A stretch of 64,000 bases of DNA, from assembly GCA_052246725.1 (NCBI GenBank), contig JBQQCL010000003.1. One strand, written 5' to 3'. This DNA comes from Pseudalkalibacillus sp052246725. GTDB lineage: Bacteria > Bacillota > Bacilli > Bacillales > Fictibacillaceae. Made by a program: the position numbers and the translations under genes. The notes below the pieces were generated by a model. The model ran no database searches and was not told the origin of the DNA. It was given only the letters and a program-made list of their open reading frames with translations. This document shows, piece by piece, positions 34,657-43,659 of this stretch (its first letter is position 1; every line of letters begins with the position of its first letter).

Positions 34657-36201
34657 TTATTTGAAGACTGGATCTTTGAATTGGGCGAGTTTTTCAAGTG
34701 ATGATTTCTCCACATCGTGGTGAAGGCTGTTGCCGTGTGAATCCATGGTTACGACTGCTGTAAAGCCTTCTACTTGCAGATGCCACATCGCTTCTGGAAT
34801 TCCAAACTCGAGAAGATCGACGCCGTCCACTTTCTTGATACACTCCGCATAATATTGCGCTGCACCGCCGATCGCATTCAAATAAACTCCACCGTGCTCT
34901 TCCAGTGACTTCAACGTCTTCGGCCCCATTCCGCCTTTTCCGATGACTGCGCGGATACCAAACTTCTTCATGATGTCACCCTGGTAAGGCTCTTCACGGA
35001 TACTAGTCGTCGGTCCAGCAGCTTTCACATGATAATCACCGTTCGCGTCCTTCATCATGACTGGACCGCAATGATAAATGATCTGGCCATCAAGGTCAAT
35101 CGGTGCATCATTGCTCGTCAAGTGCTTATGGATTGCGTCACGTCCCGTGTGCATCACACCATTGATACGCACCACATCACCAACACGCAATTCACGGATC
35201 TTTTCTTCTGTGATTGGCGCTTCAAGCACGACTTCGCGTACTTCCTTCACATCATCAAGAGCTGCTGCCGCTTTTTCCATCTCTTTTTTAAAATCAATCT
35301 TCTCTCCGTCCTGGTAGAGCCACTCAAGAATCTCACCCGTGTTCGGATCGAGCTTGAACCCAAGACGACGATACGCCCAGCAGTTATAAGCGACCGATAC
35401 GAAAAAACTTGCAGGGATACGGTTCATCACACCAACCTTACAACCTAAAAGCGTCGTTTCACCACCGAAGCCCATCGTGCCGATACCGAGTTCGTTCGCA
35501 TTATCCATCACGTATTCTTCGAGTTTACTAAGATCTTCATTCGAATTGACGTCTTCTACAGAACGAAACAGCTGCTCCTTCGCTAGCTCATAACCTGACG
35601 TACGGTCCCCGCCGATTCCGACACCGATGAACCCAGCGCTGCATCCTTGACCTTGCGCTTGATAGACCGAGTGCATGATACATTTACGGATACCATCGAG
35701 GTCACGGCCAGCCCGTCCTAGGCCTTCCAGTTCGGTTGGTAGACTATACTGGATATTCTTATTTTCACAACCCCCGCCTTTTAAAATCAAGCGAGCATCG
35801 ATATAATCCTTCTCCCACTGTTCAAACTTGATGACAGGCGTCCCCGGTCCGAGATTGTCACCGCTGTTCGCCCCAGTTAACGAATCAACTGAGTTCGGAC
35901 GAAGCTTGGTATCATCTGTCGCTTGTTTGATCGCCTCGATGATTGCGTCCTTGATTTTCAACTGGTTCACACCGATAGGAACCTTCACTTTGAACGTTGG
36001 AAGCCCTGTATCCTGACAGATCGGCGAGACATTCTCATCTGCTTTTAAAATATTTTCACTGATCGTATCGAGCGACATCGCTGCACGAGTCCCAGCGTTT
36101 TCCTGGGCTTTTGCTTTTGCAATCGCGCGACGTACGTCTTTCGGTAAATTCGTAGACGTCTCAACAATCAATTCGTACATACTTTCTTTCAGCTTTTCCA
36201 T
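34657..36201 (-). CDS. fumA: Class I fumarate hydratase
   Basis: An iron-sulfur-dependent, oxygen-sensitive fumarase (514 residues) that interconverts fumarate and malate. The alpha-type N-terminal domain has SPICQDTGLP and GGGCENKN; the cysteines, together with that in QGCSAGFIG or LLGCKVG, bind the cluster. The beta-type swivel domain starts near residue 340 and has RVGDVVRINGVMHTGRDA. Alpha and beta parts are fused, as in FumA/FumB. The start follows a weak ribosome binding site (AAGGGG/CGGGGA). Confidence 0.92.
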   Translation of the reverse strand: MEKLKESMYELIVETSTNLPKDVRRAIAKAKAQENAGTRAAMSLDTISENILKADENVSPICQDTGLPTFKVKVPIGVNQLKIKDAIIEAIKQATDDTKLRPNSVDSLTGANSGDNLGPGTPVIKFEQWEKDYIDARLILKGGGCENKNIQYSLPTELEGLGRAGRDLDGIRKCIMHSVYQAQGQGCSAGFIGVGIGGDRTSGYELAKEQLFRSVEDVNSNEDLSKLEEYVMDNANELGIGTMGFGGETTLLGCKVGVMNRIPASFFVSVAYNCWAYRRLGFKLDPNTGEILEWLYQDGEKIDFKKEMEKAAAALDDVKEVREVVLEAPITEEKIRELRVGDVVRINGVMHTGRDAIHKHLTSNDAPIDLDGQIIYHCGPVMMKDANGDYHVKAAGPTTSIREEPYQGDIMKKFGIRAVIGKGGMGPKTLKSLEEHGGVYLNAIGGAAQYYAECIKKVDGVDLLEFGIPEAMWHLQVEGFTAVVTMDSHGNSLHHDVEKSSLEKLAQFKDPVFK

Positions 36202-36371
36202 TTCCCCGATGACCCCTTTTATGAAGATTTTCACACAGGTGAAGGGCTCCTCCTCCCTTCCTGCCTGTGGAATCATGAATTTATCAACAAACCGCACTGA
36301 AAGCGGAAACAAAACACATCAAACCTATGTTCAGTATAACAAATACGGCACTTAAAATCCTTTTATATAAA

Positions 36372-36560
36372 TCATTCTCCCCAGTTATGGCGGAACTGTT
36401 TGCATTTCTCTTCAAGTTCATCCAGCATGGCAATGATCCGATCGATTTCCTCGACTCCAGCTGTTTCAGGATCGACCGTATCCAATACTTTCAAAAGCAT
36501 ATCCATTTTGTTTTGGATATACTCCATTTGTGATGACTTATCATTTATGGCATTACCCAT
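36372..36560 (-). CDS. SE1561-type small helical protein
   Basis: A 62-residue, entirely helical protein with the pattern of the SE1561 family (DKSSQMEYIQNKMDMLL, DTVDPETAGVEEIDR, LDELEEKC). The function is unknown. Good ribosome binding site (AAAGGAG). It may be a helical hairpin dimer. Confidence 0.75.
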   Translation of the reverse strand: MGNAINDKSSQMEYIQNKMDMLLKVLDTVDPETAGVEEIDRIIAMLDELEEKCKQFRHNWGE

Positions 36561-36651
36561 CTAGTAGGTCTCCTTTCTTTTTTCCTCTAATATGATAACA
36601 GATTTTTGAGCATTATTGGGAATTACCCGCATTTACAATTGCTTTACAAAA

Positions 36652-36668
36652 GTAAGTCGAAACCTTAC
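36652..36668. promoter_or_regulatory. Inverted repeat before the HxlR gene
   Basis: GTAAG-N7-CTTAC (extended AAGTAAG / CTTACACTT) lies about 45 bp upstream of the HxlR gene. It is a candidate autoregulatory operator. Confidence 0.35.
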
Positions 36669-36711
36669 ACTTAAGATAAACGGATTCAATCTCAATTCGA
36701 GGTGATGATTG

Positions 36712-37041
36712 ATGAATTATGAAAGCATGTGCCCCAAGTATGAAGCGGCAATCGAAATCATAGGAAAAAAGTGGACAGGTCTGATCATTCGTGTCCTGTT
36801 AGCTGGACCTAAACGATTTAAAGATATAAAAAAACAAATTCCTGATATGAGTGACAGAATGCTGACAGAAAGAATGAAAGAACTTGAAGCTGTCGGCATT
36901 GTTAAACGTGAAGTCTATCCGGAAACACCTGTACGAATTGAATATACGCTTACGGACAAAGGCACTTCCCTTAAAAATGTCATCGGTGAAATCCAACGCT
37001 GGAGTGATGACTGGGTGGAAATGGAACAACCGCAGGAATAA
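36712..37041 (+). CDS. HxlR-family winged-helix transcriptional regulator
   Basis: A 109-residue HxlR/MarR-like protein. It has an N-terminal cysteine (MCPKYEAAIEIIGKKW), the recognition helix region DMSDRMLTERMKELEAVGIV and the wing ETPVRIEYTLTDKG. Many members sense thiol or electrophile stress through the N-terminal Cys. Start ATG after GAGGTGAT. Its stop codon TAA is the first bases of the repeat element that follows. Confidence 0.92.
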   Translation: MNYESMCPKYEAAIEIIGKKWTGLIIRVLLAGPKRFKDIKKQIPDMSDRMLTERMKELEAVGIVKREVYPETPVRIEYTLTDKGTSLKNVIGEIQRWSDDWVEMEQPQE

Positions 37042-37116
37042 AGAAAACTTGGTTCAGGCAAGCCTTTGGCGTATGCTGAGCCATTAGTTGCACTTATACT
37101 TTCTTTAAGTATAAAA
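37039..37116 (+). repeat. 95-bp hairpin element, copy D (internally deleted)
   Basis: TAAAGAAAACTTGGTTCAGG through TTTCTTTAAGTATAAAA, lacking the inner GAAGAAAGTATT half of the last hairpin. Its first three bases are the stop codon of the HxlR gene. Confidence 0.75.
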
Positions 37117-37150
37117 AAGGGGCGACTCCTATGTGTCTGCCCCTTTTTTA
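37113..37150. terminator. Bidirectional terminator between the HxlR gene and yfkD
   Basis: AAAAAGGGGC pairs with GCCCCTTTTT; A and T runs on both sides serve both convergent genes. Confidence 0.85.
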
Positions 37151-37166
37151 TGTGCTACTTCATCGT

Positions 37167-37958
37167 TCAGTTAGTCATATTGAATCTTAACGAAATGTAA
37201 TCTTGGACCGGGATCCAAGCCCCAATGCCTTGATGGGTCACATTTTTCACTTCGATACTTTTCTTGCTACCTTTAAGATTGATGAACACCTCACCGTAAG
37301 TGACGCGTCCTTTTTCATTTACTGCAGGCACGTATCCATAAAGATATCCGACCTTTTTCGGTGGAATATTATAAACATTATCCTTCTTCGTCCCTCTTCC
37401 TATGATTGTCGTGAAAGAGAGCGGCAAGCCGGTTTTTTTCGAAGCGTCGATCATCATCATTTTCTGGACATCTTCACTGCTCTCGATCTTAGCGGTCAAT
37501 CCTCCGGAAACCTTTTGTTCATGTTCCTGGTTGAATCGCAATTGAGAGACAGCTTTCCCGCCATGGTTGTTCAACTGATTGACATTCACCTTCTGAAATT
37601 CCCAGTTGACATTCGTTTCAGCGGATTCATAATTCAATGGCCACTGGCCTAAATAAATCTTGGCACGGTAACCGATCGCAGCTTTTGACGGTGAAATGCT
37701 GGATTCATTAAAGAGACGGATAAGTTCCGGATTCTCGATTTTGATATCGGTTGTCGAGAACATTTCCTCAGTCAGCTGACTCGGTTGTAAATCAGGTAAA
37801 TCCTGCGTTGCATTCGGATATGTGTTTTCTTTTGAAATCGAGACAGTCGAATTCGGAATCGAAACTCTCTCAGAATTCTTCGCTTTTTCTGCGGATAATG
37901 CCTGATCCGACCATAGTAAAAGCCCTAAGCAGGCAATCAGAATACCCAACTTTCTCAT
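37167..37958 (-). CDS. yfkD: YfkD family secreted or membrane-anchored protein
   Basis: A 263-residue protein with a signal peptide (MRKLGILIACLGLLLW, cleaved after ALSA) and a beta-rich extracellular domain. Length and sequence (GWxxEFQ type strands, KKVGYLYGYVP) fit YfkD of Bacillus, of unknown function. The start ATG follows AAAGGAG by 8 nt; an upstream extension is unsupported. Two TTTGATTG operator-like sites lie upstream. Confidence 0.82.
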   Translation of the reverse strand: MRKLGILIACLGLLLWSDQALSAEKAKNSERVSIPNSTVSISKENTYPNATQDLPDLQPSQLTEEMFSTTDIKIENPELIRLFNESSISPSKAAIGYRAKIYLGQWPLNYESAETNVNWEFQKVNVNQLNNHGGKAVSQLRFNQEHEQKVSGGLTAKIESSEDVQKMMMIDASKKTGLPLSFTTIIGRGTKKDNVYNIPPKKVGYLYGYVPAVNEKGRVTYGEVFINLKGSKKSIEVKNVTHQGIGAWIPVQDYISLRFNMTN

Positions 37959-38065
37959 CGGACATGCTCCTTTCTTCTTACCTTTATTTTTTTCCACTCG
38001 TGATAAAATCTACATGCCAAATTTTTCATATCTATGTCCACGACAAATTTCTCAAAGTTTCAAAC

Positions 38066-38133
38066 AAGCGTTTGATTGAAAAAGAAAAGCCACTACTCCC
38101 AAACAATCAAAGCTCTTAATCAAACATTTGATT
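38066..38133. promoter_or_regulatory. Two TetR-type operator-like palindromes upstream of yfkD
   Basis: AATCAAACATTTGATT (38118-38133) is a 7+2+7 palindrome; AAGCGTTTGATTG (38066-38078) holds one perfect and one diverged half of the same site. No TetR gene is nearby. Confidence 0.45.
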
Positions 38134-38181
38134 GACGATTTGAAAGAATTGTCGAAGGTAAAAGACTGCAATAAAACCTCT

Positions 38182-38781
38182 TCACGCTTCCTCAATCAAT
38201 CGCCAGGACAAGACCGAAATGTCATCAGGATATTTCTGCTTTTCTAAAAAAACGCGGACCATTTTCAACGAATCATCCGGTACAACAATCGCTGCAATTT
38301 CATCTTTTTCAAATGCGAAGTCTCCGATATTACGCCACTCTCTTTCCCGGTAAAACGTATGCCCTTCTTTCGGATGGAAGTCAGTGATCTTGATGAAATC
38401 AATCAAAGGGTGATCGTTCTCCAGCAAATTGTTGTGTGCTTCATGCATTGATGACACATAACAAACCGGCAAGAAAACATCATGGATCGCTTCTGCCTTA
38501 AATCCGATCGCAGCTCTGCCATAGTACACCGCATGCTCAACCAAATCTTTAAAAGGAATATCCGTGGTACAGCAAAAGGCGTCCGTCTTATAAGGACCTA
38601 CCTGTTCCTGACTCGTTGCTTTCAATCGTTGCGACTGCAAAATTTTCAACAGAATCTCAACGGATTCCTTTTCCGGCTTAGGCTCACTCTTTTTCAACAG
38701 CTCATCTGGACTCAACACTTTCACATCGCTTTTCGGTGAGCCGGTGAAATGCCAATAGATCCTCGAATAATATCGTTGCAT
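38182..38781 (-). CDS. AbiGi/DUF2971-like protein, possible phage-defence component
   Basis: A 199-residue soluble protein. The order YWHFTGSP, FCCTTDIPFKDLVEHAVYYG, AIGFKAEAI, PVCYVSS and the late REREWRNIG is that of the AbiGi family, one part of the lactococcal abortive infection system AbiG. DUF2971-like proteins share the pattern. No AbiGii partner is adjacent, so a defence role is only a possibility. The start ATG follows AGGG by 8 nt. Its neighbours are ordinary genes. Confidence 0.55.
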   Translation of the reverse strand: MQRYYSRIYWHFTGSPKSDVKVLSPDELLKKSEPKPEKESVEILLKILQSQRLKATSQEQVGPYKTDAFCCTTDIPFKDLVEHAVYYGRAAIGFKAEAIHDVFLPVCYVSSMHEAHNNLLENDHPLIDFIKITDFHPKEGHTFYREREWRNIGDFAFEKDEIAAIVVPDDSLKMVRVFLEKQKYPDDISVLSWRLIEEA

Positions 38782-38838
38782 AAAAAACACCCTTCTATCA
38801 GGTCTTCCTAACAGAAAGGGTGTACATCTACACTGTAT

Positions 38839-40188
38839 TTATGTGTTCTTTTCATTTTCGAAAAGCTCAATTTCACGCCAATTGCCGAACTTATAATATC
38901 CGTAAGCAACCACACTGCTTATAACAAAACTTGTACCAATTCCAAAAGCGATTCCATCCTCACCTAACCAGCGGGAAAACAGGTAGGTCAACGGTACACG
39001 CAGCACCCAAAACGAAATCAGATTAAGAATCAGGATCTGCACCATGGCTCCAGCTGCCCGGACAATCCCGTTCAAGACGAAATTGATCCCTAAAAAAGGA
39101 TAAAAGAAAGCGACACTTTTCAAATAAGTCGTTCCAAATGCGATCGTAGCTTCATCACTTACAAATAATCGGATCAGTCCTTCTGCAAAAAAGAACGCAA
39201 TCACACTGATCGAGAACGATACGCCAAGAATGAGATAGATCCCGTTTTTGGATATCGCTTCGACACGGTCCCAGGAACGAATTCCGATATTCTGCCCTGC
39301 CATACTGTTCACTGCTGATCCTAACGTAAAAGCTGGCAGCATGATGATGCTGTCAATCCGCTGGGCAGCTCCAAATCCGGCAACTACATCTGCTCCGAAA
39401 TGAGCGACGATCCCCATGATCGCTGCTACTCCCCCAGAAATCGCCATCATCTGGAGTCCAGCTGGTACACCGAGCTTGAAAAGTGTGAAGAAATAGAACT
39501 TTGAAGGTAAATACGGTAGTACGAACGGAACATTCGCTCTCCATACCGAGTAGTAAATCCCATAAATGAACGCAAATCCTTGAGAAACGATCGTTGCATA
39601 TGCTGCACCGACAATTCCCATATCCAATACCCAGATGAAAACGGGGTCAAGGATCGTATTCAAGACGACCGCCATGAACACGAACCGAATCGGCGTTTTA
39701 CTGTCACCAAGCGCTCGAAGGACCGTTCCGATAAAGTTGTAACCGAACAAGAAAAGGATTCCGAGGAAGTTCACCTGCAAATAGCTTTCTGCCAAAGGAA
39801 AAATCTCCTCAGGTGTACCAAGTAATTTTAACAGCCAACCGGATAAGAAAAAACCTACAATCCCTAAGGTCAATGCCATGATTCCAAGTACAAAGACGAA
39901 CGCATTCAACGATTCTTTCAAACCTTGCTCATCATCTGCCCCTTTCTTTTGTGAAAGGACTGTCAGGGAAGCACTGTTCACCCCGATGATGAATGAGAGG
40001 ATCGTAAAAATCAACGTCGCTGAAATCGAGATCGCACCAAGAGCATCCGAACCTAAAAGATTCCCTACCCAGACACTGTCGATGAATTGGAACGATGTCT
40101 GCAGGATGTTCGTCAGAAATATTGGAACCGAAAAGGCAATCATCTGCTTCGGAATTGATCCTTTTGTAAAATCCATTTGTACAGACAT
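38839..40188 (-). CDS. MATE-family multidrug efflux protein
   Basis: A 449-residue MATE transporter with twelve membrane helices and two MatE domains (about residues 15-175 and 240-400). It exports drugs or cationic compounds using a sodium or proton gradient. Ribosome binding site GAAGGTGG. No linked regulator is present. Confidence 0.93.
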   Translation of the reverse strand: MSVQMDFTKGSIPKQMIAFSVPIFLTNILQTSFQFIDSVWVGNLLGSDALGAISISATLIFTILSFIIGVNSASLTVLSQKKGADDEQGLKESLNAFVFVLGIMALTLGIVGFFLSGWLLKLLGTPEEIFPLAESYLQVNFLGILFLFGYNFIGTVLRALGDSKTPIRFVFMAVVLNTILDPVFIWVLDMGIVGAAYATIVSQGFAFIYGIYYSVWRANVPFVLPYLPSKFYFFTLFKLGVPAGLQMMAISGGVAAIMGIVAHFGADVVAGFGAAQRIDSIIMLPAFTLGSAVNSMAGQNIGIRSWDRVEAISKNGIYLILGVSFSISVIAFFFAEGLIRLFVSDEATIAFGTTYLKSVAFFYPFLGINFVLNGIVRAAGAMVQILILNLISFWVLRVPLTYLFSRWLGEDGIAFGIGTSFVISSVVAYGYYKFGNWREIELFENEKNT

Positions 40189-40239
40189 CGCGCCACCTTC
40201 TTTCTGTATTTTTCTTCTTACATGAAAAGTGTAAAAAGG

Positions 40240-40337
40240 AACCTTTGGCCGGATTACGATTCAATTACGCCGGATTCGATCCTGAACCGGCGGGAATAAG
40301 CTTCATTCCCGCCGGATTATACCTGAATTCCGCCGGA
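40240..40337. repeat. CCGGATTA short repeat cluster
   Basis: Four copies of (C)GCCGGAT(TA) and one inverted copy (ACCGGCGGGAATAAGC, with TTCCCGCCGGATTA) within about 95 bp between the YitT-type and MATE genes. Confidence 0.6.
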
Positions 40338-40346
40338 TAAGAGCTA

Positions 40347-40378
40347 GAAAAGCACTCCTCTAAATGTGGAGTGCCTTT
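40347..40378 (-). terminator. Terminator of the OsmC-YitT operon
   Basis: Minus strand GGCACTCC-GGAGTGC followed by TTTTCT. Confidence 0.75.
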
Positions 40379-40971
40379 CGAAGTTTTACAAATGTAAGTT
40401 TCCCTTTATAGACACGGTCTAAAACTTGGGTGCCAATCCATTGTGTACAGATTGCGAACAAGAAAATCCACCATCCGATTACAAATGCGGTAATGAAAAA
40501 GATCACACCATTAATCCAGAACATCATCTGCCCAGGCGCACGCTTGAATACATTCGCGAAAATCTGTGCTAAAATCGCCATGCCCCCGGAGGATGCCCCA
40601 TTTTTAAAAAGAATCCCGACACCAATTCCGAACAGACAGCCTCCAAAGATGAGATCGACCCATGGTATTGAAATCGCACGCGGTAAAAGGATGCCGATCA
40701 GATCCACGGTAATCGACGTGACGGTCACCGCGAAAATCGTCTTTCCTGCAGAAACAGCACCGAGAAATTTTACAGCAGCAAACAACAATGGAACGTTGAC
40801 TAACCATAAAGACCAACCGTGCGGGATATTCCAAAAGTACTCATTCAATATCGCAATCCCAGCTGCACCACCGGATGGAATATGATGCGGAAAAAGAAAC
40901 AGTCCCATGCCAAGCCCCTGGATAATCGCTCCGACAACTAGAAGGAGAAGGGTTTTTACTGTTGGACCCAT
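40360..40971 (-). CDS. YitT/YczE-type membrane protein
   Basis: A 203-residue integral membrane protein with five to six helices and the YitT-family pattern GLGMGLFLFPHHIPSGGAAG. The function is unknown (some members bind or export small molecules). It overlaps the OsmC gene by 16 bp, so coupling is likely. The 3' end overlaps the terminator. Confidence 0.85.
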   Translation of the reverse strand: MGPTVKTLLLLVVGAIIQGLGMGLFLFPHHIPSGGAAGIAILNEYFWNIPHGWSLWLVNVPLLFAAVKFLGAVSAGKTIFAVTVTSITVDLIGILLPRAISIPWVDLIFGGCLFGIGVGILFKNGASSGGMAILAQIFANVFKRAPGQMMFWINGVIFFITAFVIGWWIFLFAICTQWIGTQVLDRVYKGKLTFVKLRKALHI

Positions 40972-41348
40972 TTCGCTCTTTCCACAACCTCAATGCTGCC
41001 TTGCACCGATTGGACCATGGAACAGTTCTTCCGAGTCAAATGCATCGCCTTTTCGATTTTCTGTTCGTTCCACTCCGCTGTCTTGATATGAAACGTAAGT
41101 TCGATTTTCTCGACCCGGTTCGCCTCCGCCTCATTTCGTTCGACCTCAGCATCCACTGTAATATCTTCAAATGGATAACGCATTTTCTCCATTACTTTCC
41201 GTAGAACACCGCCGCTGCATACAGCAACTGATGAAACAAGCAATTGGTACGGACGGAATCCATGCTCCTCATTTCCAGAAATATCAAGCTTTCCATATTC
41301 CAATTCAGTTGTAAATCCGCCTTCAGTCATTTTAAATTCCAATTTCAT
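40956..41348 (-). CDS. OsmC/Ohr-family protein
   Basis: A 130-residue OsmC-like protein with the two redox cysteines (VAVCSGG and KNCSMVQS) of peroxide-reducing family members. It probably reduces organic hydroperoxides or acts on another thiol-reactive substrate. The start ATG is 9 nt after GAGAGG; a GTG one codon earlier is possible. Confidence 0.88.
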   Translation of the reverse strand: MKLEFKMTEGGFTTELEYGKLDISGNEEHGFRPYQLLVSSVAVCSGGVLRKVMEKMRYPFEDITVDAEVERNEAEANRVEKIELTFHIKTAEWNEQKIEKAMHLTRKNCSMVQSVQGSIEVVERAKWVQQ

Positions 41349-41496
41349 CACACCTGACCTCTCAATGTAGATTGTTCTCTGATATAATTTTAACTATTGA
41401 ATTTCCGTACATCATCATAAACGATTTATTTAAAGAAATCATAAAGAATAAGCCAATATATAAAAATGTACCAACTTATGAAAGGAAGTACAAGTT

Positions 41497-42669
41497 ATGC
41501 GTCCCGCCCGTTATCGTTTCAACGTCCTGATCGCCGTCGTGTTCGTTTCTGGTTTTGCACAAGGAATGCTGCTGCCGCTTCTCGCGATATTGCTTGAAAA
41601 GGCTGGGGTTTCTTCAAGTGTAAACGGCCTCAGTGCGTCTGCGTTTTATATCGGCATATTGCTCATCTCACCTTTTATCGAAAAACCATTACATACATTC
41701 GGGTACAAGAAGCTGATCGTCACCGGTATCGCGTTGACATGTGTATCGGTGCTTGTCCTTCCCTTGTGGCAGGCGATCTGGTTTTGGTTTATCCTCCGTG
41801 TCATCATCGGAATCGGGGACCATATCTTCCATTTCGCAACACAAGTATGGCTCACATCAATGAGTACCGAAAAGAAACGGGGAAGAAACATTGCCATTTA
41901 TGGGGTTTCGTTCGGACTCGGGTTCGGTATTGGTCCAGTGATGACAAGATTAGTTGATATTCACCATGCGCTGCCATTCATGATTGCTGCAGCCTTGTGT
42001 ATCCTGTCTCTGATTTTTCTAATTAAAATCGACAACGAATATCCCGAAAACATTACGACACCGGATGTCCAAAGCACCTGGAAACGGTACGGAAAAGTCT
42101 TCAGGATGTCATGGGCTGGACTGCTGGGGACGTTCGGATATGGGTTTATCGAAACAGCTGTACACAGTAACTTTCCCGTATATGCGATTCGTCAAGGGCT
42201 TGGAGTGGAAGCTGTATCGATCCTTTTGCCAGCTTTTGCAGTCGGAGCGCTCGTTTTCCAGGTGCCTCTCGGTTTATTGAGCGACCGTTTCGGCAGAAAA
42301 CCGATTCTCGTCATATCACTTTTCATGGGGGGCTTTAGTTTTCTTGCGATGAATGTGAACGACTCACTGGTTTATTTAACGGTCATGTTCGTCATCGCCG
42401 GCTTGTTCCTTGGTTCTTTATTTTCGATGGGGATCACCTATGTGGCAGATCTTCTTCCCAGGGAACTGCTTCCGGCAGGTAACATTTTGGCAGGGATTTG
42501 TTTCAGTCTCGGAAGTATTTTCGGTCCATTGATTGGAGGGGTCGCCATCCAATTCTTTGAAGAAGGAAGCATCTTCTATACAATCGGCGGAATGATGCTC
42601 CTTCTGCTCACTGCCCTGATCTTTTTCAAACCAATTCGCTCGACGCAAAGTGTTGCCAAGGACGTGTAG
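41497..42669 (+). CDS. MFS transporter
   Basis: A 390-residue major facilitator with twelve helices, the loop 2-3 region less canonical and the second-half motif GLLSDRFGRKP. Similar to drug-efflux proteins of the YfkF type; substrate unknown. Divergent from the OsmC operon. Confidence 0.9.
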   Translation: MRPARYRFNVLIAVVFVSGFAQGMLLPLLAILLEKAGVSSSVNGLSASAFYIGILLISPFIEKPLHTFGYKKLIVTGIALTCVSVLVLPLWQAIWFWFILRVIIGIGDHIFHFATQVWLTSMSTEKKRGRNIAIYGVSFGLGFGIGPVMTRLVDIHHALPFMIAAALCILSLIFLIKIDNEYPENITTPDVQSTWKRYGKVFRMSWAGLLGTFGYGFIETAVHSNFPVYAIRQGLGVEAVSILLPAFAVGALVFQVPLGLLSDRFGRKPILVISLFMGGFSFLAMNVNDSLVYLTVMFVIAGLFLGSLFSMGITYVADLLPRELLPAGNILAGICFSLGSIFGPLIGGVAIQFFEEGSIFYTIGGMMLLLLTALIFFKPIRSTQSVAKDV

Positions 42670-42684
42670 GATGGTGTATCAATT

Positions 42685-43529
42685 ATGATTACAATTGATT
42701 CTTATAAAAATGAAACTATTCCTTTTAAGCATTATCGGCTTACGAATGAAGATTCCCTTAAATCGAAGAATCATTCTTTATCATGGTTGGGGATCTAGCA
42801 TTAGGAACATAGCTTTTTTCGCTTCTACCTTAGCTAGGTGGGGCTACCATGTCATTACACCTGAAATTTTATATCACGATTCGCGGGGAAAAATAGAGGA
42901 GCCCTTTAAAGAAAACTTGGCAAAGCCAAGCCTTAGCGTAGGCTGAGCCTTAGTTGCCCTTATATTGAAGAAAGTATTTATACTTTCTTTAAATGTAAAA
43001 AAGAAATCCAGAAGCGTATTTTTTGGAAACTGTCATAAAAAGTGTCACTGAGGTTATTCAGCTTTCTGATCGTTTGACGGATATTTTTCATGATAACTCC
43101 TATGATCTAGTATTACTTGGCAGCTCGATGGGAGGTTTGATTGCTTCAGGCGCTTTTGTTCAAAATGACAGGTTAAACGGATTGATCATGTTAAATGGCT
43201 CAGGATATTGGACTGGATGCGAAGATTACTTTCAAAAGATCGGTTTTAAGCCAAGCGGTTGGGTTGAGGAAATCCAAAAATTCGATCCTATTAAAGGCGT
43301 GGTTGCTATTCAGGAGCGCCCTATTCTTCTGCATGGTCCAAATGATCAGATCATACCAGCAAATACGCAACAATTGTTCTTTGAAAAAGCAGTTGAACAA
43401 TATGATGATAAAGAAAAAATCAAAATTGAGCTATTTCCAAATGTCAATCATACCACTACCCTTGCAATGGTCGAGCAATCGGTAACCTAGCTTGAAACAG
43501 CTTTTCCACAAGTACGACAAAAGGTTTAA
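42685..43529 (+). pseudogene. Alpha/beta hydrolase pseudogene interrupted by a repeat element
   Basis: Pieces in different frames make one esterase-like hydrolase. Frame 1 gives MITIDSYKNETIPFKHYRL. After a shift near 42765-42780, frame 2 gives IILYHGWGSS (oxyanion region), then WGYHVITPEILYHDSRGK. The 95-bp hairpin element follows (42905-43000, with stop codons). Frame 3 then resumes at NPEAYFLETVIKSV and continues through the nucleophile elbow GSSMGG, the acid region HGPNDQIIP and the His region NVNHTTT. A TAG at 43488 precedes LETAFPQVRQKV and a natural stop, so it may be a third lesion. The closest family is B. subtilis YitV-like hydrolases. Confidence 0.85.
42905..43000 (+). mobile_element. 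95-bp hairpin element, copy E inside a hydrolase gene
   Basis: TTTAAAGAAAACTTGGC to TTTCTTTAAATGTAAAA, full length and close to consensus. Its ends share TTAAAGAAA as inverted repeats. The host gene reads naturally before (DSRGKIE) and after (NPEAYFLE), which shows it inserted. No clear target duplication was found. Confidence 0.75.
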
Positions 43530-43549
43530 CCCATTACCACCGAAGGTAT
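43524..43549 (+). promoter_or_regulatory. Candidate sigma-B promoter
   Basis: GTTTAA, 14-bp spacer, AGGTAT (consensus GGGTAT), about 110 bp upstream of the thioredoxin-like gene. Confidence 0.45.
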
Positions 43550-43659
43550 ACTATAGTGTGAAACAGAAAAATTGACGTATCGGAATTTTACTTTTAAAAT
43601 TGTAATCAGATAATAATCATTTTAATGTAAATACTATTGTTAAAGGAGTCGATCAAACA

